Shown here: piece after piece, positions 34,122 to 43,049 of the stretch | Position numbering within the stretch: the first letter of the stretch is position 1 | How the letters are laid out: each line of letters opens with the position of its first letter | Source of the DNA: Salinibacterium sp. TMP30 | GTDB taxonomy: Bacteria > Actinomycetota > Actinomycetes > Actinomycetales > Microbacteriaceae | Assembly (NCBI RefSeq): GCF_038397785.1 | Contig: NZ_CP151642.1 | Location: 868,001 to 932,000 of the forward strand | DNA: 64,000 nucleotides | Direction of reading: 5' to 3' | Translations under genes and position numbers: made by a program | Notes under the pieces: generated by a model | The model's input: the letters and a program-made list of their open reading frames with translations, nothing else | The model's database searches: none | What the model was told of the DNA's origin: nothing

Positions 34122-34742
34122 ATGCCCCTGATTGTCACCGTCGTGCTTGCCGGCTTTGGTTTCGGTTTGTCGCTGATCATCGCGATCGGGGCCCAAAACG
34201 CGTTCGTGTTGCGCCAGGGTTTGCGCAGTGAGCATGTGACCGCTGTCGTGCTCGTGTGCACCCTCTCAGACATTGTGCTGATTGGTGCAGGCATCGCCGG
34301 GCTCGGAACGCTCATTCAGCAGGCGGGTTGGCTGCTCATCATTGCCCGCGTTGGTGGCGCACTTTTCTTGCTCGTGTACGCGTTCTTGTCGATTCGGCGG
34401 GCGGCCAAGCCTCAGGCGCTCACGACGAGCACAGGTGGCACGGGGATGACGCTCGCCGCAGCCCTCTCGACAGCGCTCGCGCTCACCTGGCTCAACCCGC
34501 ACGTGTACATCGATACCGTGCTGCTTCTCGGTTCCATTGGTGGAACGTATGGTGGCGACCGCTGGTGGTTTGCGCTCGGAGCCTGCCTCGGCAGTGTCGT
34601 CTGGTTTGCGGCGCTCGGCTATGGCAGCCGGTTCTTGCGTCCGCTTTTCGCTAAGCCCGCAGCTTGGCGCGTGCTCGACATTGTTATTGCCGTGATCATG
34701 GTGGTGCTTGCGGCGAGTTTGATCGCGGGGTTGTTCGAGTAG
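34122..34742 (+). CDS. LysE/ArgO-family amino-acid exporter
   Basis: This 206-residue protein has about six membrane segments and the family motif GLSLIIAIGAQNAFVLRQGLR (in part) near the N-terminus and LALTWLNPHVYIDTVLLLG later. It is the basic-amino-acid branch (LysE/ArgO) rather than RhtB by these motifs. It is divergent from the large dehydrogenase gene, with a 28-base gap. No LysG-type regulator is adjacent. Confidence 0.88.
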   Translation: MPLIVTVVLAGFGFGLSLIIAIGAQNAFVLRQGLRSEHVTAVVLVCTLSDIVLIGAGIAGLGTLIQQAGWLLIIARVGGALFLLVYAFLSIRRAAKPQALTTSTGGTGMTLAAALSTALALTWLNPHVYIDTVLLLGSIGGTYGGDRWWFALGACLGSVVWFAALGYGSRFLRPLFAKPAAWRVLDIVIAVIMVVLAASLIAGLFE

Positions 34743-34754
34743 TTGAGTGCGCGC

Positions 34755-35051
34755 CTAGTTCGGGGTGCGTAGGGCAGCGAGGTCGAACATCCATTCGTTG
34801 ACTCGGATGGGGTGGCCCAGGGGGTAGTCATAGTCGGCTTTCCCAGTGAGCGTGAATCGGATGCGGAACATGCGTGCTTCGTTCGTCTCCCACAGACGGA
34901 GAAACTTGGCATGTCTCGCAATGACCTGTTGGGCACTCTCGGGCCCGCCGACAAATCTCGTTATCTCGGGGGTGTTGCTTCTTTCGAGCACGCGAAGATC
35001 GTCGAGCTGCCAACACTCAAGCCACACGCCGTTGTGGGCACTGCCCGTCAT
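34755..35051 (-). pseudogene. GNAT acetyltransferase remnant with an internal deletion
   Basis: The N-terminal half of an actinobacterial GNAT enzyme (LRVLERSNTPEITRFVGGPESAQQVIARHAKFLRLW, in part) is joined in frame to a short C-terminal piece (DYDYPLGHPIRVNEWMFDL). The centre is missing: I find no Q/R-x-x-G-x-G/A acetyl-CoA loop and no strands around it. I estimate that some 70-80 residues are lost. The ATG at 35051 is the likely original start. A folded enzyme is improbable; a short stable protein of new function cannot be ruled out. Confidence 0.65.
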
Positions 35052-35200
35052 GTGAGCACGATATCGCCTGACAACGGATGCCGACAGGCCCGGCTTGCAT
35101 GGCCGGCGTCTTCTCCTCACCATGATGCGGTAGTCGCGCACTGCGCGCTGACCTCACATTCGGCGCCTTCGACGTTGTGCACCTGCAGCAGGCTTGAGCC

Positions 35201-35557
35201 ATGGCAGCAAAAGACGAACTAGGTGCTCGTGGCGAAAGCCTCGCGGCTGATCATTTGAAGGGCAACGGGCTCGAAATTCTCGACCGCAATTGGCGGTGCT
35301 CGCAGGGCGAACTCGACATAGTGGCGCGAGATCGCGACGAGGTGGTGTTCGTGGAGGTCAAGACTCGATCGAGCGTGCTGTTTGGGCATCCATTCGAATC
35401 GATTACCTCCACCAAGGTTGCACGCTTGCGACGGCTTGCGGCTGCATGGTGTGAGGAGCACCCCGGCTCGAGCGCCGCCATTCGCATAGATGCGATTGCG
35501 GTGATTGTGCCCACTCGTGGCACTGTTGAGATCGAGCACCTGAAGCGTGTTTCGTGA
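35201..35557 (+). CDS. YraN/UPF0102 family, endonuclease-fold protein
   Basis: This 118-residue protein has the restriction-endonuclease-like core GELDIVARDRDEVVFVEVKTRS with the D-ExK pattern and the N-terminal GARGESLAADHL. The gene overlaps yifB by four bases (GTGA). YraN next to YifB and DprA is a common bacterial trio. The function is not established. Confidence 0.92.
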   Translation: MAAKDELGARGESLAADHLKGNGLEILDRNWRCSQGELDIVARDRDEVVFVEVKTRSSVLFGHPFESITSTKVARLRRLAAAWCEEHPGSSAAIRIDAIAVIVPTRGTVEIEHLKRVS

Positions 35558-37086
35558 TCGGCAGAACCTACGCGGTTTCGCTGCTCGGCCTCGAAGGCGC
35601 GATCGTGGAGATCGAAGCCGACCTTTCTAACAACCTGCCCGGCTTCGTACTAATCGGGCTACCCGACACAGCCCTCGGCGAAGCCAAGGATCGCGTGCGG
35701 GCGGCAGCAACGAACTCCGGATGCGGGCTGCCGAACCGCAAAATCACCGTCAACCTGTCACCGGCCGCGTTGCCCAAACACGGCTCTGGCTTCGATCTCG
35801 GAATCGCCGTCGCGGCGCTCGCCGCATCCGGCACCATTTCTGCTGAATCGATAGACCGCGTTGTGCACATCGGAGAGCTCGGGCTTGATGGCCGACTGCG
35901 TCCAGTGAACGGCGTACTACCCGCAGTGCTCGCAGCATCACGTGCCGGCTTCGGCGCCGTTATGGTGCCCACCGGCAATGCTGACGAAGCGTCACTCGTT
36001 CCCGGAATCCGCGTCATCGCGGTTCCGTCGCTCCGAGACGCCGCAATCTGGCACGGGGGAGATTTTGAGCCCGAACCAGTGGAAACCATTACGAGGCCCA
36101 GTGTTGAGGCTCCTACCGCCGAGAGGGGCGACCTCTCCGACATGATTGGCAGTGGGGACGCGATTGACGCGATGCTCGTCGCCGCAGCGGGCGGCCACCA
36201 TGTTTTCCTCCTCGGGCCGCCCGGCGCAGGCAAAACAATGCTTGCTGCTCGACTTCCCGGCCTCCTACCCGACCTCGACCCACAAGCCGCGCTTGAGGTG
36301 TCGTCAATACGCTCGCTTGCCGGGCTTCCGGTCGGCAGCAGCCTCACCACCAGGCCACCACTCGAAGCCCCGCACCACACTGCCACTGCTGCGGCGCTCG
36401 TGGGCGGAGGCAGTTCGCAGATACGCCCAGGGGCTGCAGCGCGAGCCTCAGACGGAGTGCTCTTTCTTGACGAAGCACCCGAGTTCGCGCCCGCCGCCCT
36501 CGATGCACTTCGGCAACCGCTCGAATCAGGAATCATCAGCATCCACCGAGCCAACTCAGTCGCTCACTTTCCCGGTCGCTTTCAACTCGTGATGGCCGCC
36601 AACCCCTGCCCCTGCGGGCAATGGGGCGCCCGAGAAAGCGAGTGCACGTGCCCACCGAATTCGCGGCGCCGTTACCTTGCCCGGCTCTCCGGCCCGCTGC
36701 TCGACCGCATCGACATCCAGTTCCGGGTTGAACGCATTACCAGTGCGCAGTTGCGCCTCGCGGGGGAGCGACCGACCCTCAGCACCGCGGATGCTCGCGC
36801 CACCGTCACCGCGGCGCGGCAGCGTGCACTCGCGCGACTTGCTGCAACGCCCTGGCGACTCAACTCGCAAGTACCGGGGTCCTATCTGCGAGGCCGCGAA
36901 CTCCGTCTAGCGCCTAAGGTCACCGCGGGTCTCGACCGCGCTCTCGAACGTGGCGGAATCACCATGCGCGGCTACGACCGCGTGCTGCGCGTCGCCTGGT
37001 CGCTGGCCGATCTCGCCGATGATGAACGACCCGACGAAACCCACGTTGGTCAAGCACTGTATCTACGAAAGGCAATGTCACAGTGA
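35554..37086 (+). CDS. YifB/ComM family magnesium-chelatase-like AAA+ protein
   Basis: This 510-residue protein has an N-terminal Lon-S5-like domain (to about 170), Walker A GPPGAGKTMLAARLPG, Walker B GVLFLDEAPEF and a Cys cluster NPCPCGQWGARESECTCPP typical of the family. In competent bacteria ComM helps branch migration of incoming DNA. Here it stands between yraN and dprA with four-base overlaps on both sides, so the trio is one transcription unit. Confidence 0.95.
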   Translation: MIGRTYAVSLLGLEGAIVEIEADLSNNLPGFVLIGLPDTALGEAKDRVRAAATNSGCGLPNRKITVNLSPAALPKHGSGFDLGIAVAALAASGTISAESIDRVVHIGELGLDGRLRPVNGVLPAVLAASRAGFGAVMVPTGNADEASLVPGIRVIAVPSLRDAAIWHGGDFEPEPVETITRPSVEAPTAERGDLSDMIGSGDAIDAMLVAAAGGHHVFLLGPPGAGKTMLAARLPGLLPDLDPQAALEVSSIRSLAGLPVGSSLTTRPPLEAPHHTATAAALVGGGSSQIRPGAAARASDGVLFLDEAPEFAPAALDALRQPLESGIISIHRANSVAHFPGRFQLVMAANPCPCGQWGARESECTCPPNSRRRYLARLSGPLLDRIDIQFRVERITSAQLRLAGERPTLSTADARATVTAARQRALARLAATPWRLNSQVPGSYLRGRELRLAPKVTAGLDRALERGGITMRGYDRVLRVAWSLADLADDERPDETHVGQALYLRKAMSQ

Positions 37087-38324
37087 GCATGTTTGGACTC
37101 AAAGAATCAGAAGTTGCGAACCTCGTCCGCGCAGTGAGTAGCCCCGGAGACCTCGATCGTGAAGCAATTGAAAACCGCTTTGCACGAGCCGCCTGGAGCG
37201 GACTCGCAGAACCCGGCGACCGGCTAGCAGGGCGTGCAATTCAGCAGCTTGGCCCAGCGCGTGCGCTCACTGCTGTCGTCGAACACTGGGATTCCGCACG
37301 CTTCGCTGCCGGACTCTCCACAGACGGAGACCAGGTGCCGGAGGACGACATGCGGCAAGCGATCGAGCGGTGGCTGCCCCGACTCAAATCAGAGAGTGCA
37401 CTCATCGCGTTGCGTCAAGCAGCTCGCTTCGGCGCACGACTACTGACACCCGATGACGCCCTCTGGCCCACGCGGCTCAATGACCTCGATTGGCATGCGC
37501 CTGCAGCACTCTGGGTGCGAGGAACGGATGCTGCGCTCGCCGGGATCGTCGACGGCATCGCGCTCGTCGGAGCTCGAGCCGCAACCGGCTACGGGGAACA
37601 CATCACCATGGAAGCCTCCGCAGGTCTCGTCGATCGCCGCTACACAATCATCTCCGGCGCGGCCTATGGAATCGACGGAATGGCACACCGTGCAGCCCTC
37701 GCCAGTCAAGGTCTCACCGTGGCATTTCTTGCCGGGGGAGTAGACCGTTTCTACCCCAGCGGCCACGACAGCCTTCTCACCCGGATCGTCGAACACGGAG
37801 CCGTGATCTCCGAACTCCCGTGCGGATCACCACCAACCAAATGGCGGTTCTTGCAAAGAAACAGACTCATCGCCGCCGCGAGCCTGGCAACTATCGTGCT
37901 CGAAGCGGGCTGGCGTTCAGGTTCCCTCAATACCGCCGGCCATGCGGCTACCCTCGGCCGACCGCTCGGAGCCGTACCGGGTCCCGTAACAAGCGCGGCA
38001 TCTGCTGGCTGCCATCGACTCATCCGCGACTACGACGCCGTCTGCGTCACCACCCCTGACCAGATGGCAGAACTTGCGCCGATTGACTCCGAAACCCGAT
38101 CTGAACCTGCGGATGTTGACAACCAACACAGCACAGAAACCATCCGCCTACTCGATGCTCTCAGCACTCGCAGCGCGCGCACCACAGACGACATCGCCTC
38201 TCGCAGCGGCCTCGCGCTCACCACTGTTCGTGCTCAGCTGGGAATGCTCGAACTCGACGGTCGCGCCAGCGAAACCGAGCGTGGCTGGAAGCGATGCGCG
38301 GCCGCAACGACTTCCCAGCGTTGA
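37083..38324 (+). CDS. dprA: DNA-processing protein DprA
   Basis: This 413-residue protein has the Rossmann-like core GARAATGYGEHITMEASAGL (in part), IISGAAYGIDGMAHRAAL, LPCGSPPTKWRFLQRNRLIAA and GAVPGPVTS, and a C-terminal winged helix near 345-405. It binds single-stranded DNA and loads RecA in transformation. With YifB it suggests, but does not prove, natural competence; ComEC is not in the window. It starts with GTG, overlapping yifB. Confidence 0.94.
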   Translation: MSMFGLKESEVANLVRAVSSPGDLDREAIENRFARAAWSGLAEPGDRLAGRAIQQLGPARALTAVVEHWDSARFAAGLSTDGDQVPEDDMRQAIERWLPRLKSESALIALRQAARFGARLLTPDDALWPTRLNDLDWHAPAALWVRGTDAALAGIVDGIALVGARAATGYGEHITMEASAGLVDRRYTIISGAAYGIDGMAHRAALASQGLTVAFLAGGVDRFYPSGHDSLLTRIVEHGAVISELPCGSPPTKWRFLQRNRLIAAASLATIVLEAGWRSGSLNTAGHAATLGRPLGAVPGPVTSAASAGCHRLIRDYDAVCVTTPDQMAELAPIDSETRSEPADVDNQHSTETIRLLDALSTRSARTTDDIASRSGLALTTVRAQLGMLELDGRASETERGWKRCAAATTSQR

Positions 38325-38498
38325 TGATGAACCGCCACGCTCACCCCAGAATTCGGGCGAGCGGAGGCATCCCACGCTAAAAAACCAAACAATTTCACGC
38401 GTGTGCGCAAGAGGTGAAAGCTGTGAACTCACACATCGTGGTGCAAAAAACCTGCACGAACTCCCCAAACATGCGACAAAGCTGCAGAAAGAACCCAA

Positions 38499-38573
38499 TA
38501 CATTAAAAAATGTAATGCTTTGCACGTGCGCATCGAGATTGTTCCTAATCCTTATGTCTGTCAAAGTAGACAG
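38499..38573 (+). promoter_or_regulatory. putP: putP promoter region with two inverted repeats
   Basis: TACATT-AAAA-AATGTA (38499-38514) lies just upstream of a possible -35 TTGCAC (38520-38525). CCTAAT (38544-38549) is a possible -10, and CTGTC-AAAGTA-GACAG (38558-38573) lies at the presumed transcription start. The order of upstream operator, promoter and downstream operator suggests regulated expression. The rest of the 285-base gap after dprA shows no gene. Confidence 0.4.
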
Positions 38574-38609
38574 GCTTAGCCCACGGATGTGCATGAGAAA
38601 GGCGAGACA

Positions 38610-40130
38610 ATGAACGATCAATTCTTCCAAATTATCGCAATGGTCCTGTATTTGGCCGCAATGCTCGGTATCGGTTGGTGGGCATACAAGCGAACAACCA
38701 ACCTTGATGACTACATGCTCGCAGGGCGAAAGCTCAGCCCGGGAGTAGCAGCACTTAGCGCCGGAGCATCCGACATGTCGGGCTGGCTCCTCCTCGGACT
38801 TCCCGGCGCCTTCTACCTCGGTGGCCTCTTCCAGGGCTGGATTGCCATCGGCCTCACTATTGGCGCGTGGCTCAACTGGAAGTTTGTAGCACCGCGACTT
38901 CGCGCCTACACCGAAGTCTCAAAAAACTCGATCACGCTGCCAAGCTTCTTCGAGAACCGCCTCCGTGACAAGTCACGCATCCTGCGCATCACGGCCGGCA
39001 TCATCATCCTCGTCTTCTTCACGTTCTACGTCTCCTCAGGAATGGTCGCCGGTGGTGTCTTCTTCCAGAGCGCATTCGGCTCCGAGTACTGGATCGGAAT
39101 GCTCGTCGTTGGTGGAGTTACCGTGCTCTACACCCTCTTTGGAGGATTCATCGGCGCAACGTATACCGATGTTGTCCAGGGCGTCATGATCTTCCTCGCC
39201 CTCATCGCAGTGCCGATCGTCGGAATCACCCAGACCGGTGGAGTCGCCAACACGATCGAATCGATTCGTGCAGCAAACACCGAAATCGACATGTTCAGCC
39301 TCTTCACTGGCGGAACTGTGCTCGCCGCGATCTCGGCAGCAGCATGGGGACTCGGCTACTTCGGCCAGCCCCACATCCTCGTACGCTTCATGGCACTTCG
39401 TTCGCCTGGGGATGCCGTAGCCGGTCGTCGTATCGGAATTAGCTGGATGATTATCTCCGTGCTCGGCGCCATGGCATCCGCCCTCATTGGTGTTGCTTAC
39501 TTCCAGCAGCACCCCGAGCTCTCGCTCGAGAACCCTGAGCGTGTGTTCCTTGAGCTCGCACAAATCTTCTTCCACCCGCTGATTGCCGGACTTGTGCTAG
39601 CAGCAGTGCTCGCCGCCGTCATGAGCACCATCTCCTCGCAGCTCATCGTTTCGTCATCGGCACTGGTCGAAGACCTCTTCAAGATCGTCGCCAAGAAAGA
39701 AGCAACGCCCAAGGCCCAGGTAATCCTTGGTCGCATGGGTGTTCTGATTGTTTCGATCATCGCGATCATCCTCGCGTGGGACCCCAACTCGTCGATCCTC
39801 AGCCTCGTCGCCTACGCCTGGGCTGGCTTTGGTGCGGCATTCGGACCGATCGTGCTCCTGTCGCTCTTCTGGCGCAAGCTCACCAGCATGGGTGCGATCG
39901 CCGGTATGGTCGCCGGTGCAGTCACCGTCATCGTCTGGGGCAACGTTCCCGCGCTCACCGGTGCGATGTACGAAATCGTTCCCGGCTTCGCGCTGTGCTT
40001 GGTTGCCGCAGTCGTCGTCAGCCTGCTCACGTTCAAGAACAGTGACGGAATTACCCGCGAATTCGATACCACCGTCGAAAGTGTTCGCACCGGAACCGTT
40101 CAGCTGCCCGTCGTCACCAAGCAGGACTAA
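38610..40130 (+). CDS. putP: Sodium/proline symporter PutP
   Basis: This 506-residue SSS-family protein has about 13 membrane segments, LDDYMLAGRKLSPGVAALSAGASDMSGWLLLGLPGAFY (in part) near residues 30-65 and GFIGATYTDVVQGVMIF. These are the Na+ and proline-site regions of PutP. The ATG after AAAGG was chosen over one seven codons upstream. It stands alone between two intergenic regions with its own terminator. Import of proline, perhaps as an osmoprotectant, is the likely role. Confidence 0.92.
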   Translation: MNDQFFQIIAMVLYLAAMLGIGWWAYKRTTNLDDYMLAGRKLSPGVAALSAGASDMSGWLLLGLPGAFYLGGLFQGWIAIGLTIGAWLNWKFVAPRLRAYTEVSKNSITLPSFFENRLRDKSRILRITAGIIILVFFTFYVSSGMVAGGVFFQSAFGSEYWIGMLVVGGVTVLYTLFGGFIGATYTDVVQGVMIFLALIAVPIVGITQTGGVANTIESIRAANTEIDMFSLFTGGTVLAAISAAAWGLGYFGQPHILVRFMALRSPGDAVAGRRIGISWMIISVLGAMASALIGVAYFQQHPELSLENPERVFLELAQIFFHPLIAGLVLAAVLAAVMSTISSQLIVSSSALVEDLFKIVAKKEATPKAQVILGRMGVLIVSIIAIILAWDPNSSILSLVAYAWAGFGAAFGPIVLLSLFWRKLTSMGAIAGMVAGAVTVIVWGNVPALTGAMYEIVPGFALCLVAAVVVSLLTFKNSDGITREFDTTVESVRTGTVQLPVVTKQD

Positions 40131-40172
40131 TTTCTGCACAGTTGCCAGCATCTAGCCAGATGTAAGCGCTAA

Positions 40173-40208
40173 GGATGCCCGGCTCCACAATCGTGGGGGC
40201 GGGCATCC
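40173..40208 (+). terminator. Terminator hairpin after putP
   Basis: GGATGCCCG and CGGGCATCC form a perfect nine-base outer stem. CTCCAC and GTGGGG pair inside it with one G-T pair. No clear T-run follows. Confidence 0.65.
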
Positions 40209-40299
40209 TGCGTTAACCGTGCGGTAGCAGTACCTAGTCGACGGATGCCACGGCACCCGACCCCTGTCGGATGACACTTGACGCGCCTAGGCTACAACC

Positions 40300-41229
40300 G
40301 TGATCCAACTCGGCCAATACCCTGCACCCAGTCATGTCATCGCTCACGTCAGCGACACCCACCTCCTAGCAGGCGGCCGACCGCTCTACGGCATAGCCAA
40401 CACCATCGAGCACCTCGAGCAGGCCCTCGCTCAGCTTGAGCGATCCACCGCGCACCCTCAGGCCATCGTGTTCACAGGAGACTTGGCCGACCTCGGCGAA
40501 CCAGACGCCTACATACGGCTTCGCAGCATCGTCGAACCAGCCGCGGCACGAATGAACGCCGAAATCATCTGGGTCATGGGCAACCACGACGAGCGCGCAC
40601 AGTACTCATCACTCCTTTTTGATGAAGAATCGGATGCCCCACAAGACCGCGTCTATGTGATCGATGGACTGCGCATCATCTCCTTCGACACCACCGTGCC
40701 GGGATACCACCACGGAGACATTAGCGACGAACAGCTGGAGTGGCTGCGCCACGAACTCGCCACCCCGGCACCGCACGGCACTCTGCTCGCGGTGCATCAT
40801 CCGCCCATCCCCACACCCATGCTCGAAGCCATGGGGATGCTAGAGCTTCAGCGTCAGGAACGCTTGGCTGAAGTGTTGCAGGGCAGCGACGTGCGTGCGA
40901 TTCTCGCCGGTCACCTGCACTACTCAACCCACTCGACCTTTGCAGGCATTCCTGTTTCGGTGGCTTCTGCAACCTGCTACACCCTCGATCTCAGCGCTCA
41001 CGACCGTCTTCTTTCGGGCGTTGACTACGGCCAAGCAGTCAACGTCGTGCACATCTACGAAAACCAGACGGTGCACTCGATCATTCCTGTCGGCGATACG
41101 ACAGAAATCACGGGCCACTCGGCCGAGGCATGGGCGCAAATTGAAGCGATGACGCCCGAACAGCGAATGGAAACCTTCTCGGCGAAGAACTCCACCTTCA
41201 ACTCTGCCGAGGTGGCCGCCTCCGACTAG
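40300..41229 (+). CDS. cpdA: CpdA-type metallophosphoesterase (3',5'-cAMP phosphodiesterase)
   Basis: This 309-residue class III phosphodiesterase has all metal motifs: HVSDTHLL, FTGDLADLG, MGNHDER, AVHHPP and LAGHLHYSTH. The length and spacing resemble actinobacterial cAMP phosphodiesterases. TAGGCT six bases before the GTG and the absence of a Shine-Dalgarno sequence suggest a leaderless message. Other phosphodiester substrates are possible. Confidence 0.85.
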   Translation: MIQLGQYPAPSHVIAHVSDTHLLAGGRPLYGIANTIEHLEQALAQLERSTAHPQAIVFTGDLADLGEPDAYIRLRSIVEPAAARMNAEIIWVMGNHDERAQYSSLLFDEESDAPQDRVYVIDGLRIISFDTTVPGYHHGDISDEQLEWLRHELATPAPHGTLLAVHHPPIPTPMLEAMGMLELQRQERLAEVLQGSDVRAILAGHLHYSTHSTFAGIPVSVASATCYTLDLSAHDRLLSGVDYGQAVNVVHIYENQTVHSIIPVGDTTEITGHSAEAWAQIEAMTPEQRMETFSAKNSTFNSAEVAASD

Positions 41230-41263
41230 GGCACAGCCTCCAGCCGGGCGCTAAGCAGCACCA

Positions 41264-41284
41264 GCCTGCATAACTCACGCAGGC
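41264..41284 (+). terminator. Short hairpin after the phosphodiesterase gene
   Basis: GCCTGC-ATAACTCAC-GCAGGC is a six-base stem 34 bases after the stop codon and just before the next gene. It has no T-run. Confidence 0.35.
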
Positions 41285-41304
41285 AAGCGTGAAATCATTG
41301 CCGC

Positions 41305-42174
41305 ATGAGTCTGGGAGCCGAGAACACATCACCACGTACACGAATCGATCAAGAACAGCTAGCGATTGCCCCCGAATTCGTCACGGACACCATCCGTGTA
41401 CTCACCAGTCATGAATCGATTCGCAGCTTTCAAACAACGCCGATCGCTGCCGACGCTCTAGAGGCGATCCTGGTTTCTGCGCGCAGCGCACCCACCTCCT
41501 CGAACCTGCAGGCATACAGCATTATCGTTGTCGAAGACGAGCAGCGCCGAGCGCGGATGGCTCACCTTGTTGGCGATCAACGCTATGTTGCCGAAGCCCC
41601 CGTTATGCTCATCTTTTGCGCAGATGTCTCGCGGCTTCACTACCTCTCCCAGCGACAAGGCCATTCCTTTGCGGCGGACAACCTTGAGATGTTCTTGACG
41701 GCATCCATTGATGCCAGTCTTGCTCTTGAGAATGCTCTCGTTGCCGCAGAATCGCTCGGGTTCGGTGCGGTGCCCATCGGATCTGTTCGCAATGAACCTG
41801 GCCTTATCGCCGAAGAGTTGGCGCTGCCCACTGGCGTATTCGCGGTCGCTGGGCTCACGATTGGCTACCCGACCCCCGGAGTGCGCAGAGGTGCAAAACC
41901 GAGGCTTCCCAGTGAATCGGTTGTGCATCGTGAGCAGTATTCCACGGAGAGTGTCGAGCGGCACGTCAGTGATTATGACGCGGTAATGATAGCCAACGGA
42001 CTATACGCCGGACGACAAGTTGCTAGCGACCCTCATATTCCGGATGCCGAATACGGGTGGGCGGAACACACCGCGCGTCGCACAAGCAAACCAGAAACGC
42101 TCGCTGGCCCATCGGCTGCGCTGCGGGATCATCTCAAAGATGAGGTCGAGGCGCGCGGGTTCTCAATTCGCTAG
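41305..42174 (+). CDS. Nitroreductase family, NfsA-like NADPH-dependent FMN oxidoreductase
   Basis: This 289-residue flavoprotein has HESIRSFQTTPIAADALEAILVSARSAPTSSNLQAYSII (in part), where Arg and Ser contact FMN, ALVAAESLGFGAVPIGSVRN, and VAGLTIGYPTPGVRRGAKPRLP near residue 185. These mark the NfsA/FRP branch. It would reduce quinones, nitro compounds or flavin. It is convergent with an SDR gene, 12 bases away. Confidence 0.88.
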   Translation: MSLGAENTSPRTRIDQEQLAIAPEFVTDTIRVLTSHESIRSFQTTPIAADALEAILVSARSAPTSSNLQAYSIIVVEDEQRRARMAHLVGDQRYVAEAPVMLIFCADVSRLHYLSQRQGHSFAADNLEMFLTASIDASLALENALVAAESLGFGAVPIGSVRNEPGLIAEELALPTGVFAVAGLTIGYPTPGVRRGAKPRLPSESVVHREQYSTESVERHVSDYDAVMIANGLYAGRQVASDPHIPDAEYGWAEHTARRTSKPETLAGPSAALRDHLKDEVEARGFSIR

Positions 42175-42186
42175 CGGGGGAAGCTG

Positions 42187-42993
42187 CTAACGCGTCGGCG
42201 TATTCGATGCTCGGCCTGCTCGGGCCACGAATACCATGATCAGTGGCTGCGCCACCTTCATCACTGACCATAGTATTTTGTAGCGCAGACTCGGAATCGA
42301 CACGGCGCGACCGCGGCCAGCGCTGCGAAGAGCAGATCGCACCACGAATTCAACGTCAAGCCACATCCACTTCGGTGCAATGGATGAGCGCTCAATGCCA
42401 AGCCGCGAGTGGAACTCGGTTCGAACAAATCCCGGCGCGAGCGCGGTGAAAGTCACCCCACGGCTCCGATAGTGTGCGTTCGCCCACCTGCTGAAACTCA
42501 AAGGCCACGCTTTCGCCGCAGCATAGAGCCCGAGCGGAGCTTCGCCAGCAATGCTCGCAACGTTCAGCACTGTGCCCGATTCGCGACTGAGCATCCCGCC
42601 CAGAACCGCATGGCTGAGTCGCAGCGGAACTATTGCCAGAATTTCGAGCATCCGCGCTTCATCGTCAACAGAGTTGCGCTCGAATTCCTGAGGCAACCCA
42701 TAGCCAGCATTGTTTACGAGGAATGTGATGGGGTCAGTCGCAGACTTTAGTCGACGTTCAACCTCATCTCGCTCTGTCGAATTCGTCAGATCGGCCGCGA
42801 TTACTTCTACCGCAACGTGGGCGGCCTCCCGCAATTCAACGGCCACCGCGTCGAGACGGGTACGGTCGCGCGCCACAAGAACAAGGTCATAGCCGTCGTG
42901 GGCGAGTTGTCGCGCAAACTCGGCACCAATACCAGACGTCGCACCCGTGACGAGAGCAGTGCCCTGAGGGGAGGGGGAAGATTCTGTGGCCAT
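42187..42993 (-). CDS. Short-chain dehydrogenase/reductase
   Basis: This 268-residue classical SDR has TGATSGIGAEFARQLAHDG for the cofactor, NNAGYG, a Ser in LNVASIAGEAP and the catalytic YAAAK. The Arg in VARDRTRLDAVA after the second strand suggests NADP(H). The C-terminal helix (LWSVMKVAQPLIMVFVARAG) is hydrophobic. The substrate is unknown. Confidence 0.88.
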   Translation of the reverse strand: MATESSPSPQGTALVTGATSGIGAEFARQLAHDGYDLVLVARDRTRLDAVAVELREAAHVAVEVIAADLTNSTERDEVERRLKSATDPITFLVNNAGYGLPQEFERNSVDDEARMLEILAIVPLRLSHAVLGGMLSRESGTVLNVASIAGEAPLGLYAAAKAWPLSFSRWANAHYRSRGVTFTALAPGFVRTEFHSRLGIERSSIAPKWMWLDVEFVVRSALRSAGRGRAVSIPSLRYKILWSVMKVAQPLIMVFVARAGRASNTPTR

Positions 42994-43049
42994 CCCGAAA
43001 CGCTACCGCGGCGAACCCGAATGCTGCGAGCATGCCGCACGATAGAGTC

